Source: Massilia sp. Root133 (GTDB lineage: Bacteria > Pseudomonadota > Gammaproteobacteria > Burkholderiales > Burkholderiaceae_D). Taken from it: a DNA stretch of 64,000 nt. The notes under the pieces were generated by a model, which saw nothing but the letters and a program-made list of their open reading frames with translations, was not told the DNA's origin and did not search any database. Below are positions 1-7,026 of the stretch, piece by piece (within the stretch, counting starts at the first letter, position 1; each line of letters starts with the position of its first letter). Location of the stretch: the NCBI RefSeq assembly GCF_001426525.1, contig NZ_LMEW01000031.1, positions 371,711-435,710 of the forward strand, read 5' to 3'. Position numbers and translations under genes: made by a program.

Positions 1-1
1 G

Positions 2-160
2 GTCCGCGCCATGATCCCGGAGGAGCTGGCCAACGCGAAGGCGGCCGCCCCGAACGGCGACAGCCCGACCTATGAGCGCGCCGCGCAGATCTTCGAACAG
101 ATGTCGACGTCGGAAGACTTCGCCGAGTTCCTGACCCTGCCGCTGTACGAAGAAATCTGA
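2..160 (+). CDS. aceB: Malate synthase A, C-terminal fragment
   Basis: Only the last 52 codons are inside the window; the gene starts upstream. The visible residues end in a helix and tail reading EDFAEFLTLPLYEEI, preceded by YERAAQIFEQMSTS. This matches the C-terminus of the AceB type of malate synthase, whose members end with an 'F-x-x-FLTLPxY' segment. Malate synthase condenses glyoxylate and acetyl-CoA to malate in the glyoxylate shunt, in the cytoplasm. The catalytic TIM barrel is not visible, so the call rests on the C-terminal motif alone. The next gene (gloB) converges on it from the other strand. Confidence 0.75.
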   Translation, partial: VRAMIPEELANAKAAAPNGDSPTYERAAQIFEQMSTSEDFAEFLTLPLYEEI

Positions 161-232
161 TCCTCCCCGAATGACGCGGCCGCCAGCGATCGGCGGTCGC
201 GTCGTCTCATCCCCAGCCGGTCTCTCCCGGTT

Positions 233-1030
233 TCAGAACACGTTCTTCCACTCCCGCAGCGCCGCGAATACCGTGACCGGGTCCGCACCCGGCGCGAGGC
301 GTCCGGCCGCCGTCAGGCTGCCGATGATGGCGGGCTCGCGCGTGCGCAGGAAGGGGTTCGTCGCCTTTTCGATCGCGATTGTCGACGGGATCGTGGGCAG
401 ATGCGTGCCGCGCAGCTCGCTGTCGTGCGCGATGCGCAGCTGCAGCGCGCGGTTGCCCGGTTCCAGCGCTTCGGCGAAACGCAGGTTGGACAGCGTATAT
501 TCGTGGGCGCAATAGACCAGCGTGTCGTCGGGGAGGGCGGCCAGCTTCGCGAGCGAGCCCATCATCTGCGCCGGCGTGCCTTCGAACAGGCGGCCGCAGC
601 CGCCGCCGAACAGCGTGTCGCCGCAGAACAGCCAGCGCGCGCCCGCGTCCTCGCGCACGTACGCGATGTGACCCTTCGTATGGCCGGGGACGTCGAGCAC
701 GGCGAGTTCGAGCGCGAGGCCCGGCACCTCGACCGTGTCGCCTTCGCCCACCGGGTGGTTCACGACGGCGATGCCGTCGTTGCGCGGACCGAAGACGGGC
801 ACGTTGCTGTGTTCGAGCAAGCGCGTCACGCCGCCGATGTGGTCAGCATGGTGATGGGTGAGTAGAATGGCGGTCAGGGTCAGGCCATTCGCCTGCAGGG
901 ACGCGAGGATCGGTTCCGCGTCGCCCGGATCGACCACTGCCGCATGTGTGCCGTCATGGATAATCCAGAGATAGTTATCCTTGAAGGCCGGCACGGTCAG
1001 GACTGCGAGTTCAGTGGGCACAGGAATCAT
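233..1030 (-). CDS. gloB: Hydroxyacylglutathione hydrolase (glyoxalase II)
   Basis: 265 residues, the usual glyoxalase II length. It hydrolyses S-D-lactoylglutathione to D-lactate and glutathione, the second step of methylglyoxal detoxification, in the cytoplasm. The metallo-beta-lactamase zinc motif THHHADH is visible near residue 57, followed by further metal ligands in GHTKGH and by CAHEYT; the C-terminal substrate-binding domain ends in 'REWKNVF'. The start at 1030 (MIPVPTEL) was chosen because the family begins about this far before 'VPAFKDNYLW'; an upstream in-frame codon at 1069 would add 13 residues of no family resemblance. It is divergent from the methyltransferase at 1054, with only 23 bases between the two starts. 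Confidence 0.95.
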   Translation of the reverse strand: MIPVPTELAVLTVPAFKDNYLWIIHDGTHAAVVDPGDAEPILASLQANGLTLTAILLTHHHADHIGGVTRLLEHSNVPVFGPRNDGIAVVNHPVGEGDTVEVPGLALELAVLDVPGHTKGHIAYVREDAGARWLFCGDTLFGGGCGRLFEGTPAQMMGSLAKLAALPDDTLVYCAHEYTLSNLRFAEALEPGNRALQLRIAHDSELRGTHLPTIPSTIAIEKATNPFLRTREPAIIGSLTAAGRLAPGADPVTVFAALREWKNVF

Positions 1031-1053
1031 ATGGGTATCGATAAAGGTTGGGC

Positions 1054-1839
1054 ATGGACAGCGCGGCATCCGAAAAATCCATTATAGCGCTCGACCGCTG
1101 GCTGCAATCGCCGGCGGGCGCGTACGTGCGCGCCTGGGAACAGGCGTGCCTGGACGAGTTGACGGTCGATATTTTCGGCTTCAACGCGGTCCAGATCGGC
1201 GTGCCGCAGATCGACGCACTGGCCGCCAACCGCATGCCCAACAAATGGCAGGCGGCTACGCGCACGTCGACGGCCGACGAACTGGTCTATGCCGCCACCG
1301 GCAAGCAGATCGCCGTCGCGCTCGACTTCGCCGACCTGCCGTTCGCGTCGCAAAGCCTGGACCTCGTCGTGCTGCCGCACGTGCTGGAATTCGCGGCCGA
1401 GCCGCACCAGGTGCTGCGCGAAGTCGAGCGCGTGCTGATCCCGGAAGGGCAGGTGATCATCTGCGGCTTCAACCCGGCCAGCCTGTGGGGCGTGCGCCAG
1501 GGGATGGGGCGCATCACGAGCAGCGACTACCTGCCGGCGGCGGGGGAGTTCATCTCTATGCCCCGTCTCAAAGACTGGTTAAAATTGTTGAATCTCGGCG
1601 TCACGCGCAGCCATTTCGGCTGCTACGCGCCGCCGTTCCGGACCGCGCAGTGGCTCAACCGCTTTGCCTTCGTCGAAGGGGCGGGGCGGCGCTGGTGGCC
1701 GTATCTCGGGGCCGTGTACATGGTCCACGCGATCAAGCGCGTGAAGGGCATGCGCATCATCGGTCCGGCCTGGAATAAAAAGACGAGCAAGGCGCCGCAG
1801 GCGGTGCCGGCAGCGAACCGCAACGAACATTACAAGTAA
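1054..1839 (+). CDS. Class I SAM-dependent methyltransferase domain protein
   Basis: 261 residues. A methyltransferase-11-like core is visible around residues 85-145: a beta4 segment LDLVVLPHVLEF followed by EVERVLIPEGQVIICGFNP, the post-motif III region of class I SAM enzymes. The usual glycine-rich motif I (E/DxGxGxG) is not apparent upstream, so SAM binding may be atypical or degenerate. Proteins of this kind are commonly found between gloB and rnhA in betaproteobacteria; the substrate is not known. The ATG at 1054 is preceded by an AAGG at 1043-1046; a TTG at 1048 would add two residues. The rnhA gene follows 21 bases downstream on the same strand and is probably cotranscribed. Confidence 0.8.
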   Translation: MDSAASEKSIIALDRWLQSPAGAYVRAWEQACLDELTVDIFGFNAVQIGVPQIDALAANRMPNKWQAATRTSTADELVYAATGKQIAVALDFADLPFASQSLDLVVLPHVLEFAAEPHQVLREVERVLIPEGQVIICGFNPASLWGVRQGMGRITSSDYLPAAGEFISMPRLKDWLKLLNLGVTRSHFGCYAPPFRTAQWLNRFAFVEGAGRRWWPYLGAVYMVHAIKRVKGMRIIGPAWNKKTSKAPQAVPAANRNEHYK

Positions 1840-1860
1840 GACATAAGGAAAAAGCGCAGC

Positions 1861-2301
1861 ATGACCAAAGTTGAGATTTTTACCGACGGCGCCTGCAAGG
1901 GAAATCCGGGCACCGGCGGCTGGGGCGCGCTGCTCGTGGCCGATGGCGGCCACGAAAAGGAAATCTTCGGGGGCGAGCCGAATACGACGAACAACCGCAT
2001 GGAACTGCGCGCCGTGATCGAGGCGCTCACCGTCCTCAACCGCCCGTGCGAGGTTGTCCTGCACACCGACAGCCAGTACGTGCAAAAAGGGATCTCGGAA
2101 TGGATCCACGGCTGGAAGGCGCGCGGCTGGAAGACGTCGGCGAAGGAGCCCGTCAAGAACGACGACCTGTGGAAGGCGCTGGACGCCGCCCAGCAGCAGC
2201 ACGCCGTCGAATGGCGCTGGGTGCGCGGCCACAACGGCCACCCCGGCAACGAGCGTGCGGACACCCTCGCGAACATGGGCGCCGCGTCGCTAAAGCGTTG
2301 A
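1861..2301 (+). CDS. rnhA: Ribonuclease HI
   Basis: 146 residues, typical for bacterial RNase HI, which cleaves the RNA strand of RNA-DNA hybrids (R-loops, Okazaki primers) in the cytoplasm. The first catalytic Asp lies in IFTDGACKGNPG (D9), the second acid in NNRMELRA (E47), the third in HTDSQYV, and the last in the ERADTLA helix near the C-terminus. A good AAGGA ribosome site lies just before the ATG. The gene sits upstream of dnaQ as in many proteobacteria, where rnhA and dnaQ form a conserved pair, here co-directional rather than divergent. Confidence 0.97.
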   Translation: MTKVEIFTDGACKGNPGTGGWGALLVADGGHEKEIFGGEPNTTNNRMELRAVIEALTVLNRPCEVVLHTDSQYVQKGISEWIHGWKARGWKTSAKEPVKNDDLWKALDAAQQQHAVEWRWVRGHNGHPGNERADTLANMGAASLKR

Positions 2302-2362
2302 TATTGTGCTGATTTTGTTATACTTACCGGTTCTTTCCACGCTTACTTGAGTTTGCACGCGC

Positions 2363-3070
2363 ATGCGCCAAATCGTCCTCGATACCGAAACCACAGGCCT
2401 GAATCCGCGCACCGGCGACCGCATCATCGAAGTCGGCTGCGTCGAGATCTTCAACCGCAAGCTGACTGGCAATAACTTCCACCGCTACATCAATCCCGAG
2501 CGCGACTCGGACGAGGCGGCACTGGCGGTCCACGGCCTGACGACCGAGTTCCTCAGCGATAAGCCGAAGTTCCACGAGATCGCCCACGAACTGCGCGAAT
2601 TCGTGCAGGGCGCCGAGATCATCATCCACAACGCGCCGTTCGACCTTGCGTTCCTGAACCATGAGTTCGAGCGCATGGGCCTGCCGCCGTTCGTCGAACA
2701 CTGCGCGAACGTGATCGACACGCTCGTCCATGCCAAGGAACTGCACCCCGGCAAGCGCAACTCGCTGGACGCGCTGTGCGACCGCTATGGCATCTCGAAC
2801 GCGCACCGCAAGCTGCACGGCGCACTGCTGGACTCGGAGCTGCTGGCCGACGTCTACCTGGCGATGACGCGGGGGCAGAACACGCTGTCGATGGACGTCG
2901 AGGTCGAGGCGAGCGGCGGGGGCATCGTGCTGGAAGCCGGTCCGCTGGGCGAGATCTTCGTGCTGCCGGCTGCTGCCGACGAGCTCGCCGAGCACGAGAA
3001 CGTCCTTGCCGCACTCGACAAAGGCGTAAAGGGAGAATGTGTTTGGAGAAAATATTCTCCGCAGGGGTGA
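2363..3070 (+). CDS. dnaQ: DNA polymerase III epsilon subunit (proofreading exonuclease)
   Basis: 235 residues. The 3'-5' exonuclease of the replicative polymerase removes misincorporated nucleotides. The DEDDh motifs are all visible: ExoI in IVLDTETTG (D7/E9), ExoII in IIHNAPFD, and ExoIII with HGALLDSELLADVY. The C-terminal stretch after residue about 185 contains the part that binds the alpha subunit. A possible promoter (TTGATA at 2298, TATACT at 2319, short 15-base spacer) overlaps the end of rnhA; this is weak evidence for separate transcription. The stop codon overlaps the -35 box of the downstream tRNA promoter. Confidence 0.96.
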   Translation: MRQIVLDTETTGLNPRTGDRIIEVGCVEIFNRKLTGNNFHRYINPERDSDEAALAVHGLTTEFLSDKPKFHEIAHELREFVQGAEIIIHNAPFDLAFLNHEFERMGLPPFVEHCANVIDTLVHAKELHPGKRNSLDALCDRYGISNAHRKLHGALLDSELLADVYLAMTRGQNTLSMDVEVEASGGGIVLEAGPLGEIFVLPAAADELAEHENVLAALDKGVKGECVWRKYSPQG

Positions 3071-3095
3071 CAAAACGCAAAAGTCCCCCTATAAT
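3067..3095 (+). promoter_or_regulatory. Sigma70-type promoter of the tRNA-Val gene
   Basis: GTGACA at 3067-3072 (five of six consensus bases) and a perfect TATAAT at 3090-3095, separated by 17 bases. The tRNA begins 46 bases downstream of the -10 box. The -35 box overlaps the dnaQ stop codon. Confidence 0.8.
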
Positions 3096-3140
3096 GCTCG
3101 TCATTGCAGCGACGCAATCGCAGCAAAGCAGTAAAAAGTA

Positions 3141-3215
3141 GGGCGGTTAGCTCAGGGGTAGAGCACAGCATTCACACTGCTGGGGTCGCAAGTTCGAAAC
3201 TTGCACCGCCCACCA
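3141..3215 (+). tRNA. tRNA-Val (anticodon CAC)
   Basis: 75 bases including an encoded CCA. The acceptor stem pairs GGGCGGT (3141-3147) with ACCGCCC (3205-3211). The anticodon stem CAGCA/TGCTG encloses the loop TTCACAC, giving anticodon CAC, which reads the valine codon GTG. The T arm carries GTTCGAAAC. It has its own promoter upstream and a hairpin terminator downstream, so it is a single-gene transcription unit. Confidence 0.97.
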
Positions 3216-3277
3216 GGATTCAAGCTCCGGTGCACGGGATGGGTTGAGAAAAACCACCTGGAAGTCGGAGCGACAGG

Positions 3278-3303
3278 AAGGCCAGCGATAAGCTGGCCTT
3301 TTG
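3278..3303 (+). terminator. Rho-independent terminator after tRNA-Val
   Basis: A perfect nine-base stem AAGGCCAGC (3278-3286) and GCTGGCCTT (3292-3300) with a five-base loop, followed by a short T run. It closes the tRNA unit; the sugar dehydrogenase gene converges on it from the minus strand. Confidence 0.85.
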
Positions 3304-3359
3304 CGTTTCTGGCGTCCTCTCCGCTTCCGGCAGACTCGCGCAGGGCAGGTCGACAGTCT

Positions 3360-4688
3360 TCAGCGCCTGGCGCCCGTCACGCGCCATACCACGTCGCCGA
3401 CGTCGTCGGCGATCAGCAGGGCGCCGTCCGCGTCCTGGGCGAGGCCGACCGGCGCGCCGAACAGATGTTTCTCGTCGGCGGAATGGAAGCCGGTCACGAC
3501 ATCCTGGGCCTTCCCGCTCGGCATGCCGTTGGCGAACGGCACCCAGACGACCTTGTATCCGCTCAGCGGTGCGCGGTCCCAGCTGCCGTGCTCGCTGATG
3601 AAGGCGCCGCTCTTGAACTGCGGCAGGGCGTCTCCGGTGTAGAACAGCAGGCCCAGCGCCGCCACGTGCGACCCGAGGGCGTAATCCGGCACGATGGCTT
3701 TCTTGACGAGATCGGGGCGCTGGGGCCGGACCCGGTCGTCCACATGCTGGCCGTAGTAGCTGTAGGGCCATCCGTAAAAACCATGCTCCCGCACGGAGGT
3801 GAGGTAGTCCGGCACCAGGTCCGCGCCGATCTCGTCGCGTTCGTTGGCGATCGCCCATAGCTTTCCGCTCTGCGGTTCGAACTGCAGGCCGGTCGGATTA
3901 CGGATGCCCGAGGCGAACACGCGGCTGGCGCCGGTCGCGGCGTCGACTTCCAGCACGGCGGCGCGCCGGTATTCCACCTCCAGTCCGTTTTCCCCTGCGT
4001 TGCTGTTCGAACCGCTGCCAACATACAGGTATTTGCCGTCGGGGCTCGCCACCATCGCTTTCGTCCAGTGGTGGTTGACGGTGCTGGGCAAGTCGCCGAG
4101 TTCGGTTCCCGGATCGGACATCTTCGTCTCGCCCGGCGTGTAGCGGTATTTCATGATGTTGCCGGTGTTTGCCACATACAGGGCGTCGCCCACCAGCGCG
4201 ATACCAAAGGGGGAGTGCAGCTTTTCGATATACACGAACTTGTCCCACTCGCCGCCGCCGCCGGGTTTGCGGCGCAGCAGGGTGACCCGGTTGCCGCCCT
4301 TGCCGCCCTTGCCGGACTGGTTCTTGATCTTGCCGGCGATGAGCTGTTTCGGCGTCGTGATCGCCTCCTCACCCGGGCCGTTGCCTTCCACCACCAGCAC
4401 GTCCTGGTTCGGCAGTACCAGCACCTGGCGCGGGTGCATGAGCCCCGAGGCGATCTTCTCGATCTGCAAGCCGGTCGCCACCTGGGGCCTGGCATCACCC
4501 TGCCAGCCGGCGAAGTCCGGCACCTTCATCGGCGGGAGCAGGTAAGCCTTCGGGCGCGGCAGGGGCGGATTCTCGCCCATCTGCTGGGAGGGGGCGAGGT
4601 TGGCTTTCTCGCCGCAGCCGGCGAGGGCCAGCAACAAGGCCGCGGCCAGGACCAGGCCGTGCCGGCGCGTGCGCTCATGCTTGTTCAT
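3360..4688 (-). CDS. Lipoprotein PQQ-dependent sugar (sorbosone-type) dehydrogenase
   Basis: 442 residues. The N-terminus has a basic region, a hydrophobic stretch and a lipobox ALAGCGE, so it is probably an exported lipoprotein. The body (about residues 70-440) is a six-bladed beta-propeller of the soluble glucose/sorbosone dehydrogenase family, recognisable by GLMHPRQVLVLPNQDVLVVEG, HSPFGIALVGDALYVANTG, GIRNPTGLQFEP, SEHGSWDR and the closing GLAQDADGALLIADDVG. Members oxidise aldoses or aldehydes in the periplasm using PQQ; the substrate here cannot be read. Its start overlaps the stop of the upstream DUF2231 gene by 14 bases, so the two are translationally coupled. Confidence 0.85.
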   Translation of the reverse strand: MNKHERTRRHGLVLAAALLLALAGCGEKANLAPSQQMGENPPLPRPKAYLLPPMKVPDFAGWQGDARPQVATGLQIEKIASGLMHPRQVLVLPNQDVLVVEGNGPGEEAITTPKQLIAGKIKNQSGKGGKGGNRVTLLRRKPGGGGEWDKFVYIEKLHSPFGIALVGDALYVANTGNIMKYRYTPGETKMSDPGTELGDLPSTVNHHWTKAMVASPDGKYLYVGSGSNSNAGENGLEVEYRRAAVLEVDAATGASRVFASGIRNPTGLQFEPQSGKLWAIANERDEIGADLVPDYLTSVREHGFYGWPYSYYGQHVDDRVRPQRPDLVKKAIVPDYALGSHVAALGLLFYTGDALPQFKSGAFISEHGSWDRAPLSGYKVVWVPFANGMPSGKAQDVVTGFHSADEKHLFGAPVGLAQDADGALLIADDVGDVVWRVTGARR

Positions 4689-5118
4689 GGCGGTATCCCC
4701 GGTAGTCGACTCTGTCCCCGGCCAGGACGATCCTGCCGATAACGAGTGCGAGCACTGTCACGACGGAGAGCCAGAGCCCGGCGGGCATGCTGCCGTATGC
4801 ATCCCGGCTGTGCACGAAGGCATTGAAGATGGCCGCCACGATCGCGACGACCTGAAGCCAGAAATTGATCGCGAGAGCCTTGGTCCGGCCCCTGGTGAAC
4901 CAGGTGCGGCCGAGATTGATAAGTTGCGGGACGATCGCGAACAGGAGGCCGATGCTGACCAGCCACGCTGCCGCTTTCACCCAAAGGATCGTGAAGGTCT
5001 CGACATACAGGATGTCGAAGACGAGCGCGGCCACGAAGAAACCAAATGGTATCGGGTCGAGCACATCGAATATCGCCGACGTGATGCTGGATCGGGATGC
5101 TTGGGTTGTCGAGTTCAT
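4675..5118 (-). CDS. DUF2231-type four-helix membrane protein
   Basis: 147 residues with four predicted transmembrane segments (roughly residues 24-42, 47-68, 83-105 and 113-133) and short polar loops, the layout of DUF2231 proteins. 'DPIPFGFFVAALVFDILY' near the N-terminus resembles the family's conserved start. The function of the family is not established; members are often found beside redox or copper proteins. Here it is the first gene of a two-gene unit with the PQQ-type dehydrogenase, which suggests a role linked to the inner-membrane side of that periplasmic oxidation. A GGAGC-like ribosome site precedes the ATG at 5118. Confidence 0.75.
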   Translation of the reverse strand: MNSTTQASRSSITSAIFDVLDPIPFGFFVAALVFDILYVETFTILWVKAAAWLVSIGLLFAIVPQLINLGRTWFTRGRTKALAINFWLQVVAIVAAIFNAFVHSRDAYGSMPAGLWLSVVTVLALVIGRIVLAGDRVDYRGYRHEQA

Positions 5119-5351
5119 GACGCGGCTCCTTCGGGATATGAGCGGGCTTCCGGCTGGAAAACCGCAATCCTGCGCCCGCTTGGGGGCGGTCTGGTTCCGT
5201 GGAAGGCTAGCATGGATATTGAACTCCGCGTCGCGAGTCTGGACCGCAGCACCTACGGCAAGGTCGCGCAGGAAGGCATCGCCTTCGCCTGTCCGCCCCT
5301 GCTCCTGAACCTGTCAGGGCGTGCGCCATGCAACCCGGCTTGCGTCCCGAA

Positions 5352-5371
5352 ATACTTTAGGCTTAAAGTAT
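5352..5371. promoter_or_regulatory. Perfect 8-4-8 palindrome: candidate MarR operator
   Basis: ATACTTTA (5352-5359) and TAAAGTAT (5364-5371) are exact inverted repeats around a four-base centre, in an otherwise GC-rich 291-base intergenic region (5119-5409). The site ends 38 bases before the ligase start. A possible promoter is TTGCGT (5340) with TAAAGT (5364), spacing 18, so a protein bound here would cover the -10 box. Size and symmetry fit MarR family operators, and a MarR gene lies inside the operon. Nothing else is apparent in this intergenic stretch. Confidence 0.6.
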
Positions 5372-5409
5372 CTCCCGGTACCGACCGATCTTTTCTCCGG
5401 GGGCGCTTC

Positions 5410-7026
5410 ATGACGAGCTTGTCCGCTGCAGAGTCAAGTCTTTCGGCCCATGTCGACACGTTCGCGCGGGATCATCTCCCGCCCGTCGACCTGTGGCCGG
5501 ACCTCGTGTTCGACCTGCCCGCGCTCCAGTATCCCGCGCGGCTGAATTGCGTGGCGGAACTGCTGGACCGCCATGTCGCCGCCGGACGGGGCGGCCGCAC
5601 CGCCATCGTGGGCGATACGGTAACCTGGACCTACGCCGATCTCATGCAGCGCGTCGACCGCATCGCCCACGTCCTGCGCACGGACTTGAACCTCGTGCCG
5701 GGCAACCGCGTGCTGCTGCGCGGCGCCAACTGCCCGATGATGGCGGCCGCGATCCTCGCCGTGTTCAAGGCCGGCCTCGTGGCCGTGCCGACGATGCCGC
5801 TGCTGCGGGCCCGCGAGCTGGGCATCATCGTCGACAAGGCGCGGGTGAACGCCGTGCTGTGCGCGCGGCCGCTCGCGGACGAACTCGAACAGGTGGCGGG
5901 GCACCCGCCCGTCGTGTATTTCCAGGATCCGGAAGGACTGGAAGCACGCATGGCCTACCACGATGCGCCGTTCGCACCGTTGGACACGGCCGGCGACGAC
6001 GTGTGCCTGATCGCCTTTACGTCCGGCACGACCGGCATCCCGAAAGGCACGATGCACTTCCACCGCGACATCCTGGCGATCTGCGACTGCTTCCCGCGGC
6101 ACACGCTGGGCGCGCAGGCGGACGACGTGTTCATCGGCACGCCGCCGCTGGCCTTCACGTTCGGCCTGGGCGGGCTGTTGCTGTTTCCCCTGCGCGTGGG
6201 CGCGGCCGGCGTGCTGCTCGAAAAGCCGGCGCCGGAAGGCCTGCTCGCCGCGATCGAGCGGTACAAGGCCACCGTCTGCTTCACGGCGCCCACGTTCTAC
6301 CGCCAGATGACGCCCCTCGTCCCGCGCTACGACCTGCGCTCCCTGCAGAAATGCGTGTCGGCCGGCGAGGCGCTGCCGCTGGCGACGCGGGACGCCTGGA
6401 AGACGGCGACCGGCATCGCCATGATCGACGGCATCGGCGCGACCGAGCTGCTGCACATCTTCATCTCGGCCAGCGGCGCGGACATCCGGCCCGGCGCGAC
6501 CGGCAAGCCCGTCCCCGGCTACCGCGCGTGCATCCTCGACGACGACGGCGCGCCGGTCGGTCCCGGCGTGGTCGGACGGCTGGCCGTCAAGGGCCCGACG
6601 GGCTGCCGCTACCTGGCCGACGAGCGCCAGCGCGACTACGTGCTGGATGGCTGGAACCTGACGGGCGACAGCTACGAGACGGACGCCGACGGTTATTTCT
6701 ACTATCGCTCGCGCACGGACGACATGATCATCTCGGCCGGCTACAACATCGCCGGCGCCGAAGTGGAAGAGGTGCTGCTGCGCCATCCGGCCGTGGCCGA
6801 GTGCGGCGTCGTGGGCCGGGCCGACGAGGAGCGCGGCCAGATCGTGGAGGCCCACGTCGTGCTCAAGCCCGGGTTCGAACCGACCCCGGAAACGGCATGC
6901 GTATTGCAGGACTTCGTCAAGGCGCAGATCGCCCCGTACAAATATCCGCGCGCCGTGCGCTTCACCGACAAGCTGCCGCGCACGGAGACGGGCAAGCTGC
7001 AGCGCTACAAACTGCGGCTGTCATGA
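5410..7026 (+). CDS. Benzoate/2-aminobenzoate-CoA ligase family enzyme
   Basis: 538 residues, normal for the family. It adenylates an aryl carboxylate with ATP and transfers it to CoA. Adenylate-forming motifs are clear: the phosphate loop TSGTTGIPKG at about residue 204, DGIGATELLHIF at about 340 (typical of benzoate-CoA ligases), the hinge region DDMIISAGYNI and the final catalytic lysine in RTETGKLQRY. The start at 5410 (MTSLSAAESS) was chosen because family similarity begins shortly after it; the open frame extends far upstream without resemblance. It is the first gene of the operon and overlaps the next gene by four bases (ATGA). Given the fused flavoprotein downstream, 2-aminobenzoate is the most likely substrate; salicylate or another benzoate is possible. 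Confidence 0.88.
   Translation: MTSLSAAESSLSAHVDTFARDHLPPVDLWPDLVFDLPALQYPARLNCVAELLDRHVAAGRGGRTAIVGDTVTWTYADLMQRVDRIAHVLRTDLNLVPGNRVLLRGANCPMMAAAILAVFKAGLVAVPTMPLLRARELGIIVDKARVNAVLCARPLADELEQVAGHPPVVYFQDPEGLEARMAYHDAPFAPLDTAGDDVCLIAFTSGTTGIPKGTMHFHRDILAICDCFPRHTLGAQADDVFIGTPPLAFTFGLGGLLLFPLRVGAAGVLLEKPAPEGLLAAIERYKATVCFTAPTFYRQMTPLVPRYDLRSLQKCVSAGEALPLATRDAWKTATGIAMIDGIGATELLHIFISASGADIRPGATGKPVPGYRACILDDDGAPVGPGVVGRLAVKGPTGCRYLADERQRDYVLDGWNLTGDSYETDADGYFYYRSRTDDMIISAGYNIAGAEVEEVLLRHPAVAECGVVGRADEERGQIVEAHVVLKPGFEPTPETACVLQDFVKAQIAPYKYPRAVRFTDKLPRTETGKLQRYKLRLS

Noticed and set aside
1034..1045. GGTATCGATAAA between gloB and the methyltransferase gene, eleven of twelve bases like the operator at 13021
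   Set aside because: It lies among housekeeping genes 12 kb from the locus, and its last base breaks the GATAAC half. A chance match is the simplest reading, though a genome-wide scan would settle it.
3141..3215. tRNA-Val as an attachment site for an integrated element
   Set aside because: No integrase, no repeated tRNA 3' end was noticed, and the next genes look ordinary.
4600..5409. Upstream extension of the aryl-CoA ligase frame
   Set aside because: The in-frame residues before 5410 do not resemble ligases and overlap the DUF2231 gene on the other strand.
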